Assembly (NCBI GenBank): GCA_947487765.1
Contig: CANKXO010000003.1
Location: 558,001 to 622,000 of the forward strand
Direction: 5' to 3'
Length of the DNA stretch: 64,000 bases
Source: an uncultured Pseudomonadales bacterium
Lineage (GTDB): Bacteria > Pseudomonadota > Gammaproteobacteria > Pseudomonadales > Cellvibrionaceae
The notes under the pieces were generated by a model that saw nothing but the letters and a program-made list of their open reading frames with translations, was not told the origin of the DNA and searched no databases. Position 1 is the stretch's first letter, and each line of letters begins with the position of its first letter. The translations under genes and the position numbers were made by a program. Positions 52,037 to 61,302 of this stretch are shown piece by piece.

Positions 52037-52594
52037 ATGCCTTTTACCTCTTTCAAAAATCACTTTCTGGTAGCGATGCCGGGGTTACCTGACCCAAACT
52101 TCCACCAAAGTGTAACCTACATCTGTGAGCATCATGAAAATGGCGCAATGGGTTTAGTCATTAATCAACCTCTAAGCCTTACGATGAAAGAGTTATTCAG
52201 CCACCTCGACCTTAATACTGATGATGCTGTACAGGAAGAACCTCTTTTCTATGGAGGACCAGTTCAAAAAGAGCGAGGCTTTGTACTGCACTCCAGTGAC
52301 AAGTCCTGGGAAACAACCATGGTAATCGGGGAAGGCATCAGCCTCACAGGCTCAAAAGATATTCTCGAAGACATCGCCACTGATAATGGCCCAGAAAGTG
52401 CGATGATTGCGTTAGGTTATGCTGGCTGGGATGCAGGTCAGCTGGAAGCTGAAATCGCTGCTAACAGTTGGTTAACTGTACCTGCCGACCAACAAATTAT
52501 CTTCGAAACGGATTGCGACAAACGTTGGACATCTGCTGCACGCAAGCTAGGTATTGATGTCAACCTAATTGCTAACCAGCCAGGCCACTCGTAA
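52037..52594 (+). CDS. yqgE: YqgE/AlgH family protein
   Basis: A 185-aa protein of the UPF0301 (YqgE/AlgH) family. LVAMPGLPDPNFHQSVTYIC and GAMGLVINQPL at the N-terminus and LFYGGPVQKERGFVLH are family signatures. The function is unsettled; AlgH was linked to alginate control in Pseudomonas. It is 3 nt from ruvX, with which it is almost always paired. Confidence 0.92.
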   Translation: MPFTSFKNHFLVAMPGLPDPNFHQSVTYICEHHENGAMGLVINQPLSLTMKELFSHLDLNTDDAVQEEPLFYGGPVQKERGFVLHSSDKSWETTMVIGEGISLTGSKDILEDIATDNGPESAMIALGYAGWDAGQLEAEIAANSWLTVPADQQIIFETDCDKRWTSAARKLGIDVNLIANQPGHS

Positions 52595-52597
52595 AGG

Positions 52598-53011
52598 ATG
52601 GTATCAACCGCACTCGCTTTTGATTTTGGGTTACGCAGTATAGGTGTTGCTTACGGGCAATCCCTAACGGGCACTGCACAGCCACTCCCTCCACTGAAAG
52701 CAAAAGATGGTATTCCCAATTGGGATACCATTCAACAACTAATCAAAGACTGGCAACCCAATATCCTTGTGATTGGTTTGCCACTTAATATGGATGATTC
52801 AGAAAGCGAGCTCAGCCGCCGGGCTAGAAAGTTTGGCAACCGCCTTCATGGTCGATTTGGAGTGGATATAACTTTTATGGATGAGCGTCTCAGCAGCTTT
52901 GCAGCAAAACAAGACGCTAAAGAAAAAGGACACAAAGGCGATTATAAAAAACAACCCATTGACTCTTTTGCGGCACACATGATTTTAGAGGACTGGTTTC
53001 GTTCTTGCTAA
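52598..53011 (+). CDS. ruvX: Pre-16S rRNA nuclease RuvX/YqgF
   Basis: A 137-aa RNase H-like protein that trims the 5' end of 16S rRNA (also called a Holliday-junction resolvase homologue). The catalytic Asp is in LAFDFGLRSIGVAYG; VIGLPLNMDDSESELS and FMDERLSS hold the other acidic residues. It lies 3 nt after yqgE. In Pseudomonas, pyrR-pyrB-pyrC follow between ruvX and pilU; here pilU is 48 bp away. Confidence 0.94.
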   Translation: MVSTALAFDFGLRSIGVAYGQSLTGTAQPLPPLKAKDGIPNWDTIQQLIKDWQPNILVIGLPLNMDDSESELSRRARKFGNRLHGRFGVDITFMDERLSSFAAKQDAKEKGHKGDYKKQPIDSFAAHMILEDWFRSC

Positions 53012-53059
53012 TATTACTTAAAATCAAGTTATTTTAAATAATGCACCAGTAAAAATAAA

Positions 53060-54217
53060 TTAACTACGCCCTCTTCCCATAAAATTACCTTTAATCTCAT
53101 CATCTTCTTCAATTGCCAGCTCATCGGCGGCATTAGATAAATATTCTGAATCAGATTCTGATGCAAGTTTGATTAACAAACGTAAATCATTGGCAGAGTC
53201 AGCATGAGCTAGAGCATCCTCATAGGTAATTTCACCCGCATCATATAATTCATAAAGTGCCTGATCAAATGTTTGCATGCCCACTTCGGTTGATTTCTTC
53301 ATCAACTCTTTGAGTTCATTAACCGCACCTTTGCGAATCAAATCGGAAGCCAGTGGGGTATTTAATAAAATTTCCATACACGCGCGACGACCATTGCCAT
53401 CCGGTGTAGGAATTAATTGTTGGGCAACCATTGCTTTTAAATTAAGAGACAGGTCCATCCATAACTGTTGATGTCTATCGGCTGGGAAAAAATGTAAAAT
53501 CCGGTCTAATGCCTGGTTGGCATTATTAGCATGCAAAGTACATAAACATAAGTGTCCGGTTTCAGCAAAGGTCACCGCATGCTCCATTGTTTCGCGATTA
53601 CGCACCTCACCAATTAAGATAACATCGGGCGCCTGTCGTAAGGTATTTTTTAACGCAACGCCAAAAGATTCCGTATCTAAACCAACCTCTCGCTGGGTGA
53701 TAATACAACCTTGATGTTGGTGAATAAATTCAATGGGGTCTTCAATCGAAATAATATGGCCTTTACTATTTCGGTTTCGATGGCCGATCATCGCGGCCAA
53801 TGAAGTTGATTTACCTGTTCCAGTAGCACCGACAAAAATAATTAATCCGCGCTTAGTCATTGCCAGTTCTTTAATGATCTCAGGGAGACCTAAACCATCG
53901 ACTGTAGGTATTTGCGTTTCAATTCTCCGCAGTACCATGCCCGCCAAATTTCTTTGGTAAAATGCGCTGGTACGAAAACGACCGATACCGCGTGCACTGA
54001 TCGCAAAGTTTAATTCTTTTGTTCTGAGGAATTCCTCTCGTTGACTTTCATTCATCACCCCCATCACCAACTCGCGAGATTTTTCAGGTGTTAATGGGGT
54101 AGAAGAAAGCGGAACCACTCGCCCGTGTAACTTAATAGAAGCTGGAAGGCCTGCTGTAATAAATAAATCGGATGCGCCCTTTTCAACCATAGTTTTTAAT
54201 AAACGATCGAACTCCAT
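53060..54217 (-). CDS. pilU: Type IV pilus retraction ATPase PilU
   Basis: A 385-aa PilT paralogue that assists forceful pilus retraction. The start at 54217 (GAGG, 8 nt upstream) gives MEFDRLLKTMVEKGASDLFI. Walker A GATGTGKST, Asp box IISIEDPIEF, Walker B VILIGEVRNRET and His box AETGHLCLCTLHA are all present. The C-terminal acidic tail (about 345-385) is longer than in PilT. It is downstream of pilT, separated by 187 bp with two strong hairpins. Confidence 0.95.
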   Translation of the reverse strand: MEFDRLLKTMVEKGASDLFITAGLPASIKLHGRVVPLSSTPLTPEKSRELVMGVMNESQREEFLRTKELNFAISARGIGRFRTSAFYQRNLAGMVLRRIETQIPTVDGLGLPEIIKELAMTKRGLIIFVGATGTGKSTSLAAMIGHRNRNSKGHIISIEDPIEFIHQHQGCIITQREVGLDTESFGVALKNTLRQAPDVILIGEVRNRETMEHAVTFAETGHLCLCTLHANNANQALDRILHFFPADRHQQLWMDLSLNLKAMVAQQLIPTPDGNGRRACMEILLNTPLASDLIRKGAVNELKELMKKSTEVGMQTFDQALYELYDAGEITYEDALAHADSANDLRLLIKLASESDSEYLSNAADELAIEEDDEIKGNFMGRGRS

Positions 54218-54246
54218 CAGCAATTCCTCAATAAAAAGATATTTCT

Positions 54247-54287
54247 AATTGCGTAACTTAATAGTAATTTATATAAGTTACGCAATT
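54247..54287. other. Perfect 14-bp hairpin in the pilT-pilU spacer (pilU side)
   Basis: AATTGCGTAACTTA (54247-54260) pairs perfectly with TAAGTTACGCAATT (54274-54287), loop 13 nt. It lies 30 nt upstream of the pilU start on the transcript, without a T-run. Confidence 0.6.
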
Positions 54288-54370
54288 TTAAAAAATATTA
54301 CGATGATAAAAAATTATCACCCTGTATGTTTAAACGCTGCTGCTCGCTATAAAAATAGAAGGCTTCAGCA

Positions 54371-54406
54371 AATTACATTAACAGCTTTATCACTGTTAAT
54401 GTAATT
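54371..54406. other. Perfect 14-bp hairpin over the pilT stop codon
   Basis: AATTACATTAACAG (54371-54384) pairs perfectly with CTGTTAATGTAATT (54393-54406), loop 8 nt. One arm overlaps the pilT stop codon (54405-54407). No T-run follows on the minus strand. Confidence 0.6.
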
Positions 54407-55439
54407 AAAAATTGTCTGGCAATTTAGCTTTTTCTCTAGCAGCTTCGCGGCTGACAACATGTCTTGCTACCAGATCACCCAAGCACTGATCCATTGTCTG
54501 CATACCGATAGAACCACCCGTTTGAATCGCAGAATACATCTGCGCCACTTTGTCTTCGCGAATTAAATTACGAATCGCTGGTGTTCCCCGCATAATTTCA
54601 TGGGCGGCAACTCGACCACCAGAATTGCGCTTCATTAACGTTTGTGAAATAACAGCCTCTAATGATTCCGCTAACATAGAGCGAACCATGTCTTTTTCTG
54701 CTGCAGGGAATACATCGATAACACGGTCAATAGTTTTTGCTGCGGACGTAGTATGTAATGTGCCCAAGACTAAGTGACCGGTCTCTGCAGCTGTCAATGC
54801 TAAGCGAATAGTTTCGAGGTCACGCAATTCGCCCACTAGAATAATATCGGGATCTTCCCGCAAAGCAGAGCGTAGTGCTTCAGCAAAACCATGTGTATCA
54901 CGATGTACTTCACGCTGGTTAATCAGACATTTTTTACTTTCGTGCACGAATTCAATAGGATCTTCGATCGTCAAAATATGCTCATATTTATTATCATTAA
55001 GATAATCTACCATGGCTGCTAAGGTCGTTGATTTACCCGAGCCCGTTGGGCCAGTCACCAACACTAAGCCACGAGGGACTGAAACCATATCTCGAAAAAC
55101 CTGACCTAAGCCTAAATCTTCCATTGTGAGTACTTTAGATGGAATCGTACGGAAGACCGCCGCAGCTCCTCGATTTTGATTAAAGGCATTTACTCGGAAG
55201 CGGGCAACGCCAGGTACTTCAAATGAAAAATCAGTCTCGAGAAACTCCTCATAATCCTTACGCTGCTTATCATTCATGATTTCATAAATAAGGCTATGCA
55301 CCTGTTTATGATCCATCGCGGGTAGATTAATGCGGCGAATATCACCATCAATACGAATCATTGGCGGCAATCCGGCTGAAATATGTAAATCTGACGCCCC
55401 TTGTTTGGCGCTAAAGGCTAAAAGCTCGGTGATATCCAT
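54405..55439 (-). CDS. pilT: Type IV pilus retraction ATPase PilT
   Basis: The 344-aa motor that disassembles pili. MDITELLAFSAKQGASDLHI, Walker A GPTGSGKSTT, Asp box TIEDPIEFVH, Walker B IILVGELRDLET, His box AETGHLVLGTLHT and the C-terminal AIRNLIRE motif, needed for retraction, are all intact. Divergent from yggS; the 286-bp intergenic region contains a short repeat (GTAGCAATTT twice) but no clear promoter. Confidence 0.97.
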   Translation of the reverse strand: MDITELLAFSAKQGASDLHISAGLPPMIRIDGDIRRINLPAMDHKQVHSLIYEIMNDKQRKDYEEFLETDFSFEVPGVARFRVNAFNQNRGAAAVFRTIPSKVLTMEDLGLGQVFRDMVSVPRGLVLVTGPTGSGKSTTLAAMVDYLNDNKYEHILTIEDPIEFVHESKKCLINQREVHRDTHGFAEALRSALREDPDIILVGELRDLETIRLALTAAETGHLVLGTLHTTSAAKTIDRVIDVFPAAEKDMVRSMLAESLEAVISQTLMKRNSGGRVAAHEIMRGTPAIRNLIREDKVAQMYSAIQTGGSIGMQTMDQCLGDLVARHVVSREAAREKAKLPDNF

Positions 55440-55725
55440 AATTAAATGTCTTAGTTCTTATTGATTAATGTTCACAGCCAATGCTGTACTGATAGTAATT
55501 AAGTGGTGCAACGTTATAGGGCTATTACTATTAAATACGACCTATATAAAATAGCACGTAGCAATTTCATGTAGCAATTTATAGCCATATAATAAACATT
55601 GTTTGCTATGGTAAACAGCGTTCATACACAGTATCTTACCCAGCATAATAGAAACTATAGCGGCTATTGAAGCATTAGGCTGTGCCGAGACGCAAATAAA
55701 TCACATTAGTATCAATCTACAACCC

Positions 55726-56403
55726 ATGCAGACCTTAGAACATCGACTATCCCACGTAAAACAGCACATTAATGATACTGCGATCAAGAATGGCAGGCAC
55801 CCTGAGGATATTCAACTACTCGCTGTCAGTAAGACTCAGGATGCCACCCAACTCCGTGCTGCCTTCAACTTAGGGCAGACAGCCTTCGGCGAAAATTATG
55901 TGCAAGAAGCGCGAGAAAAACAACGCGCCTTGTCAGATTTAGCGATTGAGTGGCATTTCATTGGTCCGCTTCAGTCTAACAAGACGCGCGAAATCAGCGA
56001 AAATTTTGATTGGGTGCACAGTGTGGACCGGCTAAAAATTGCTGAACGATTAAGCCGCCAGAGGCCTTCTCAATTGCCACCTTTAAATATATGCATTCAA
56101 GTCAATATTGATGATGAAGCCACGAAATCAGGCGTGACCTTGGATGAATTACCTGAGCTGGCAAAGCAGATTAGCCAGTTACCTGGCGTACGCATACGTG
56201 GGCTGATGGCAATTCCGGCACCTAGTATTGATTACAATGAACAACTGGCCAGCTTTCAGGCATTAACGGAAACACTGCATTCATTTTCCGATATGGACAC
56301 CTTATCCATGGGTATGTCAGGGGATTTGGAGGCCGCCATTGCTGCCGGTTCAACAATTGTTCGCATAGGAACAGCCATTTTTGGCAAAAGACAGGTAAAA
56401 TAA
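55726..56403 (+). CDS. yggS: PLP homeostasis protein YggS
   Basis: A 225-aa single-domain PLP-binding protein (COG0325) that buffers pyridoxal phosphate and affects amino-acid pools. The PLP lysine is in LLAVSKTQ; FGENYVQEAREK, WHFIGPLQSNK, GLMAIPAP and LSMGMSGDLEAAIAAGST are family signatures. First gene of the yggS-proC-yggT set next to pilT, as in most gammaproteobacteria. Confidence 0.95.
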   Translation: MQTLEHRLSHVKQHINDTAIKNGRHPEDIQLLAVSKTQDATQLRAAFNLGQTAFGENYVQEAREKQRALSDLAIEWHFIGPLQSNKTREISENFDWVHSVDRLKIAERLSRQRPSQLPPLNICIQVNIDDEATKSGVTLDELPELAKQISQLPGVRIRGLMAIPAPSIDYNEQLASFQALTETLHSFSDMDTLSMGMSGDLEAAIAAGSTIVRIGTAIFGKRQVK

Positions 56404-56474
56404 CCCCCAACAACTATTTACGCCTCATAAACCTTTGGGTTTTAGAAGCAGCACATTAATAAGAAACTGAGAAT

Positions 56475-57296
56475 ATGACAGCTATCACTTTTATCGGCTC
56501 TGGCAATATGGCTACGAGCATTATCGGCGGGCTAATTGCCCAAGGTCACGAAGCCAACAACATTACTGCCTGCGATCCGAATACTACCTCTCTGGACCTG
56601 TTGAATGAAAAATTTTCGATTGCAACCACAACCAACAACCTCTCTGGCTGTATTGGTGCAGACGTTATCGTTCTGGCAGTAAAACCTCAAATCATGAAAT
56701 CGGTCGCCGAAGACTTGAGGCCTGCTTTAGCTGAAAACCCTCGTCGACCGGTCATTATCTCGATTGCTGCAGGCATTGAGGTCAATCACCTCAATCAATG
56801 GCTGGGCGATGAACTTGCGATTGTCCGCTGTATGCCGAATACTCCTGCTCTGGTCCAACAGGGTGCCGCTGGACTCTATGCCAATGAATATGTCTCTATC
56901 GCTCAGAAATCAATGACTGAAGAGCTCCTTCAGGCAGTGGGTATAGCAACATGGGTTGATTCAGAGGAACTCATTGACTCGGTTACTGCCGTATCCGGCA
57001 GCGGCCCTGCTTATTTTTTCTTATTGATGGAATCAATGATCGAAGCCGGTATGCAACAAGGTCTCTCTTTGGAAAAAGCGAGACAGCTAACCCTGCAAAC
57101 AGCTGCAGGAGCCGCTAAATTAGCTCAGGAAAGCGACGTCGAGGTAGATGAACTGCGCCGTCGTGTCACGTCACCAGGAGGCACGACAGAGCAAGCTATA
57201 TTAAGTTTTGAAAAAGCAGGATTTCGACAAATAGTTAGCGATGCTATGGTAGCTTGTACTGAGCGTTCGAGAGCAATGGCATCTGAATTTAGTTAA
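56475..57296 (+). CDS. proC: Pyrroline-5-carboxylate reductase
   Basis: Last step of proline synthesis. The 273-aa enzyme has the NAD(P) site FIGSGNMATSIIGG, VRCMPNTPALVQQG, AVSGSGPAYFFLLME and the signature VTSPGGTTEQAIL. It is 71 bp from yggS and followed by a 12-bp perfect hairpin. Confidence 0.96.
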   Translation: MTAITFIGSGNMATSIIGGLIAQGHEANNITACDPNTTSLDLLNEKFSIATTTNNLSGCIGADVIVLAVKPQIMKSVAEDLRPALAENPRRPVIISIAAGIEVNHLNQWLGDELAIVRCMPNTPALVQQGAAGLYANEYVSIAQKSMTEELLQAVGIATWVDSEELIDSVTAVSGSGPAYFFLLMESMIEAGMQQGLSLEKARQLTLQTAAGAAKLAQESDVEVDELRRRVTSPGGTTEQAILSFEKAGFRQIVSDAMVACTERSRAMASEFS

Positions 57297-57327
57297 ACTA
57301 TTTTAGTTAGGCTATGCTTTTATACAC

Positions 57328-57356
57328 GGCCAAAACTTAATGTATAAGTTTTGGCC
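57328..57356 (+). terminator. 12-bp perfect hairpin after proC
   Basis: GGCCAAAACTTA pairs perfectly with TAAGTTTTGGCC around a 5-nt loop, followed by AATATTTTATCTTT. It is probably a partial terminator between proC and yggT. Confidence 0.5.
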
Positions 57357-57391
57357 AATATTTTATCTTTACTGATTAATTATGAGTTTCT

Positions 57392-57934
57392 ATGGATAAG
57401 TTGACACAAATTGCGGCATTGCTTGTTGAGTTTTTCTTCTATTTTTATATTTTAATTGTCATGTTGCGCTTCTTATTGCAACTGGTTAGAGCTGATTTTT
57501 ATAATCCCTTATCGCAATTTATTGTAAAAGCAACCAACCCGATACTCATCCCTTTGCGCAAAGTCATACCCGGCTTATTTGGTATTGATGTGGCAAGCCT
57601 TATACTGGCCATAGCCTTACAGATGATTGCCTACCAGCTACTTGCAACCATTGTGGGGCAAGGCTTATTTCCTATTACAACTCTGTTAATTGGTTCGCTG
57701 TTCAAATTAATCGAGCTAGTCCTTAATATCTACTTTTTCTCTTTTATTATCATGGTAGTCATTAGCTGGATTGCGCCACATACCCACAATCCAGTTGTAG
57801 GCATTATTAGTAGCCTAACTGAACCTGTTTTAAGGCCTATACGTAGAGTTGTTCCAGCAATGGGCGGCTTAGATTTTTCCGTCATGTTCGCTATGCTCGG
57901 CATTGTTATCTTAAAAATATTATTTGGCTTTTAG
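57392..57934 (+). CDS. yggT: YggT family integral membrane protein
   Basis: A 180-aa inner-membrane protein with two YGGT repeats (about 5-90 and 95-175), each with two hydrophobic segments. Conserved NPLSQFIVKATNPILIPLRK in the first repeat and SLTEPVLRPIRRVVPAMGGL in the second. YggT proteins are linked to osmotic or potassium stress and division-site functions in various species; the exact role is unresolved. Confidence 0.92.
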   Translation: MDKLTQIAALLVEFFFYFYILIVMLRFLLQLVRADFYNPLSQFIVKATNPILIPLRKVIPGLFGIDVASLILAIALQMIAYQLLATIVGQGLFPITTLLIGSLFKLIELVLNIYFFSFIIMVVISWIAPHTHNPVVGIISSLTEPVLRPIRRVVPAMGGLDFSVMFAMLGIVILKILFGF

Positions 57935-57942
57935 TTAACCCA

Positions 57943-58389
57943 TTGGCCAACACATCACTGAAGACTCGCGTTTTCTATAATCCGCTTTGGCTTCGGGTAA
58001 TACTGTATTTCACTATTACATTTTTTCCATGCCTGACTCTGGCCTTGTTTCATTGGGCATGGCGAGTATGGATAGAAGAAGGCGTTTCCTCTGTCATTAT
58101 TTTCTTTTGGGCTGGCTGGTCCGCTTATGTCAGTTATGTACTTTTTTACCTTTCGAGTTATATTGCTAGCAAAATCACTTACGATGAGAATGGCTTTAAA
58201 GTTGAGGGAAGAGGGGGAGATAATCACACATATTATCGGTGGTCAGAGATTACTGAAACCAAATGCCACGAGTTTGTGGGCGTTTTGCATTTGCTGGACG
58301 ACAATAACAAGACCATACATATTACTCATAAAATAACACCTGGGTTCAACGCATTTAACGATAAAATAAAACATAGGAATAACATTTAG
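57943..58389 (+). CDS. Small membrane protein with possible PH-like domain, unknown function
   Basis: A frame of 148 codons starts at a TTG 8 nt after the yggT stop; no ATG or clear ribosome site is seen, so it may be translated by coupling or begin elsewhere. Two hydrophobic segments (about 17-40 and 48-75) are followed by a soluble tail (ITYDENGFKVEGRGG, then YYRWSEITETKCHEFVGVLH) that resembles bacterial PH-like domains in strand pattern. I do not recognise a family. It sits where Pseudomonas also has a short gene between yggT and metX. Confidence 0.6.
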   Translation: MANTSLKTRVFYNPLWLRVILYFTITFFPCLTLALFHWAWRVWIEEGVSSVIIFFWAGWSAYVSYVLFYLSSYIASKITYDENGFKVEGRGGDNHTYYRWSEITETKCHEFVGVLHLLDDNNKTIHITHKITPGFNAFNDKIKHRNNI

Positions 58390-58461
58390 CAACGAACTTA
58401 TCTTGCGGTTCACCTATCTCCGCTTTAGACTGCGCTCTACCAAGAAGCAATCGATATATCT

Positions 58462-59625
58462 ATGGAATCCTTTCCTCAGGGCAGTGTTGGCCTCGTCCAA
58501 CCTCAGACACAACAATTTGATACTCCGCTAGCACTCGCTAATGGGCGGACTCTGCACAACTATCAATTAGTCTACGAAACCTATGGGACACTGAATGAGG
58601 ATTGCTCTAACGCTGTACTAGTATGTCATGCATTGTCTGGAGATCATCATGCGGCAGGCTTTCACTCTGAAACAGATAAACGCCCCGGCTGGTGGGATAA
58701 CTATATTGGCCCTGGTAAAGCCATTGATACTAATAAATTTTTTGTGGTTTCCCCCAATAATATTGGTGGCTGTAGTGGCTCAACAGGCCCTTTAACAACT
58801 AACCCAGAGACAGGAAAACCATGGGGTTCAGATTTCCCAACACTGCGAGTACGCGATTGGGTTGAAACTCAAAAGGCCTTGGCAGACTTATTAAATATTA
58901 AACAGTGGGCAGCTATTGTTGGTGGCAGTTTAGGTGGCATGCAAGCCATGCGTTGGGCATTAGAGTACCCTGATCGTGTGCGCCACTGTGTCGCCATTGC
59001 ATCAGCTTTAAAGTTAACGGCGCAAAATATTGCCTTCAATGAAACAGCACGGCAAGCCATTATGGCTGACCCTTCTTTTTTTGATGGGCAATATTTAGAG
59101 AAGAATACTATCCCTCGTGATGGTTTAGCCGTTGCCCGGATGATTGGCCATATCACCTATTTATCTGGCGACGGCATGGGCCAAAAGTTTGGCCGTGACC
59201 TGCGCTCAGGTTCTTTTCAACTAGGAACGGATGATCCTCTAGAGTTCGAAATAGAAAGCTATTTACGCTATCAAGGTTCAAAATTTTCGACAGCCTTTGA
59301 TGCTAATACCTATATTTTAATGACACGCGCATTAGATTATTTCGATCTGGCAAGGGAGTACGACCACGATGCTGTTAAAGCCTTCAGCCATGCGCAATGC
59401 AAGTTTTTGATATTGTCTTTTACAACGGATTGGCGCTTTTCTCCCGTGCGTTCACAGGAGATAGTACAGGCTTTATTGCATGCTAAAAAATCAGTTTCCT
59501 ATGCAGAGATTGAATCTACTTATGGCCACGATGCCTTTTTAATTCCAAACGAACGCTACAACCAGGCATTTACCGCCTATATGAAAAATGTTGCTGCCGA
59601 CATTCCTCAAGGAGGTCGTCAATAA
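58462..59625 (+). CDS. metX: Homoserine O-acyltransferase MetX
   Basis: Alpha/beta-hydrolase-fold enzyme that acylates homoserine for methionine synthesis. In the 387-aa protein the nucleophile Ser is in [13 protein letters not shown], and the catalytic Asp and His are in the C-terminal FTTDWRFSP and [20 protein letters not shown] and [14 protein letters not shown] are MetX signatures. In Pseudomonas the enzyme prefers succinyl-CoA; the acyl donor cannot be assigned here with certainty. The stop overlaps the metW start by 1 bp (TAATG). Confidence 0.95.
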   Translation: MESFPQGSVGLVQPQTQQFDTPLALANGRTLHNYQLVYETYGTLNEDCSNAVLVCHALSGDHHAAGFHSETDKRPGWWDNYIGPGKAIDTNKFFVVSPNNIGGCSGSTGPLTTNPETGKPWGSDFPTLRVRDWVETQKALADLLNIKQWAAIVGGSLGGMQAMRWALEYPDRVRHCVAIASALKLTAQNIAFNETARQAIMADPSFFDGQYLEKNTIPRDGLAVARMIGHITYLSGDGMGQKFGRDLRSGSFQLGTDDPLEFEIESYLRYQGSKFSTAFDANTYILMTRALDYFDLAREYDHDAVKAFSHAQCKFLILSFTTDWRFSPVRSQEIVQALLHAKKSVSYAEIESTYGHDAFLIPNERYNQAFTAYMKNVAADIPQGGRQ

Positions 59626-60218
59626 TGCGTATCGATCTTGATGTTATTCTCTCTTATGTGGCTGAAAATAGTCATGTACTTGATCTAGGCTGTGGTGATG
59701 GAACCTTACTGGCCTTGCTGCGAGACAAAAAAAATATTCAAGGTATTGGGCTTGAATACGATCAAGAAAAAATAGTCGAATGTATCGAAAAAAATATTGC
59801 CGTTGTCCAACACAATCTCAACAATGGCTTAAGTGAATTCGATGATAATAGTTACGATGTGGTCATTATGACGCTGGCCTTACAAGCCATGCAACGCCCT
59901 GACCAAGTGCTGGATGAAATGCTACGCATTGGTAAAGAATGCATTGTCACCTTTCCAAATTTTGGTCACTGGAAGGCCCGTTGGCATCTGGCACTGTATG
60001 GTCGTATGCCAGTTTCTGACTTACTGCCATACCAATGGTATGACACACCCAACATCCACTTTTGTACTGTAAGAGATTTTGAAAATTTGTGCTGGCAAAA
60101 AAATATTACTATTGTTCATCGTGATATGGTGGCAGCAAACAGCATTAGTGAAGGCCTCTGTAAATTGCATCCGAATTTATTTAGTGAAACAGCAGTTTAT
60201 CACTTAACACGAAATTAA
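59625..60218 (+). CDS. metW: Methionine biosynthesis protein MetW
   Basis: A 197-aa SAM-methyltransferase-like protein that works with MetX in methionine synthesis. VLDLGCGDGTLLALLRD is the SAM motif; FPNFGHWKARWHL and LPYQWYDTPNIHFCT are MetW signatures. The start is coupled to metX by a 1-bp overlap, with a strong AAGGAGG site inside the metX end. Confidence 0.95.
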   Translation: MRIDLDVILSYVAENSHVLDLGCGDGTLLALLRDKKNIQGIGLEYDQEKIVECIEKNIAVVQHNLNNGLSEFDDNSYDVVIMTLALQAMQRPDQVLDEMLRIGKECIVTFPNFGHWKARWHLALYGRMPVSDLLPYQWYDTPNIHFCTVRDFENLCWQKNITIVHRDMVAANSISEGLCKLHPNLFSETAVYHLTRN

Positions 60219-60232
60219 TACGTAAACAGACT

Positions 60233-60685
60233 ATGAGAACACCTTACTCATCCAGCATAAAAATCTTTACAGTTTTGATAATGACTGCAATAAGCTTTTT
60301 TAGTCATGCACAAGACAATACATCTTTCGAGCTAGAAGAGCATATTATTTATTATAATGTGTTTAACAGCGAAATGATTACCCCTGAAGTTGCTCGTGCT
60401 CATAATCTTTTAAGAGCAAAAGATCGCGTTTACGTTAATATCGCCCTTGTTAAAAAAACTGGTGGCAATGGTATTGCTGCAACGATTAGTGGGCAGCATC
60501 GGAACTTGATACAACAAAAATTTGAACTGAAATTTATAGAAATTAAAGAACCGACAGCCACTTACTATCTTGCACCGATTCGATTTAACAACGAAGAAAT
60601 TTTACATATCGATATCCAGGTAGAAACGCTGGATAAAGCAGATGCAGGAAAATTTACGATTACCAAGAAGTTATACCGAGAATAA
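60233..60685 (+). CDS. Exported DUF4426 protein
   Basis: A 150-aa periplasmic protein with signal peptide (about 1-26, cleavage near SHAQ). HIIYYNVFNSEMITPEVARA and KDRVYVNIALVKK are DUF4426 signatures. Function is unknown. It is kept between metW and rdgB in Pseudomonas relatives. It is 14 bp after metW and 2 bp before rdgB, thus in the same operon. Confidence 0.87.
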   Translation: MRTPYSSSIKIFTVLIMTAISFFSHAQDNTSFELEEHIIYYNVFNSEMITPEVARAHNLLRAKDRVYVNIALVKKTGGNGIAATISGQHRNLIQQKFELKFIEIKEPTATYYLAPIRFNNEEILHIDIQVETLDKADAGKFTITKKLYRE

Positions 60686-60687
60686 GC

Positions 60688-61302
60688 ATGTCAGCCTTTC
60701 CATCTAAAATTGTACTCGCCAGCAACAATGCAGGAAAGCTGCGAGAATTTACTGATATGTTTTCTTCTGCTGGAATCAATATCGTTCCGCAAGGTGAGTT
60801 TAATGTCGAAGATGCTATTGAAGACGGCCTTAGCTTTGTTGAAAATGCCATTATTAAAGCACGGCATGCCTGTAAAAAAACGCAACTACCTGCCATTGCA
60901 GACGACTCCGGCCTTGAAATTGATGCACTCAATGGAGAGCCAGGTATTTACTCTGCACGCTACTCTGGTCAACACGGCAACGATAAAGCCCATAATGCAC
61001 TTGTATTAAAAAAGATGGCTGAGTTACCACAAGACCAACGCACTGCTCGTTTTCAATGCGTTTTGGCTTTTATGCGCCATGAAAATGACCCCACCCCTTT
61101 AGTTTGTCAGGCAAGTTGGGACGGTTATATTTTAGAAGAAGAACGTGGTATCAATGGCTTCGGTTATGACCCGATATTTTGGGTACCCGAAAAAAACTGC
61201 AGTTCTGCCGAATTAAGCAAAGACGTTAAAAATGCAATGAGCCATCGTGGCAAAGCATTAGCACTTTTGCTATCCGCTTTTAAGGAAAGATACGGTCTGT
61301 GA
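60688..61302 (+). CDS. rdgB: dITP/XTP pyrophosphatase RdgB
   Basis: House-cleaning Ham1-type nucleotide pyrophosphatase of 204 aa. KIVLASNNAGKLREFTDMF, AIADDSGLEIDALNGEPGIY, SARYSG, NGFGYDPIFWVPE and MSHRGKALA are the family motifs. Its stop overlaps the hemW start by 4 bp (GTGA). Confidence 0.96.
   Translation: MSAFPSKIVLASNNAGKLREFTDMFSSAGINIVPQGEFNVEDAIEDGLSFVENAIIKARHACKKTQLPAIADDSGLEIDALNGEPGIYSARYSGQHGNDKAHNALVLKKMAELPQDQRTARFQCVLAFMRHENDPTPLVCQASWDGYILEEERGINGFGYDPIFWVPEKNCSSAELSKDVKNAMSHRGKALALLLSAFKERYGL

Noticed and set aside
55560-55600. Repeated GTAGCAATTT in the pilT-yggS gap
   Set aside because: Only two 10-bp copies in AT-rich DNA, no helical phasing and no adjacent promoter; not enough to call an operator.
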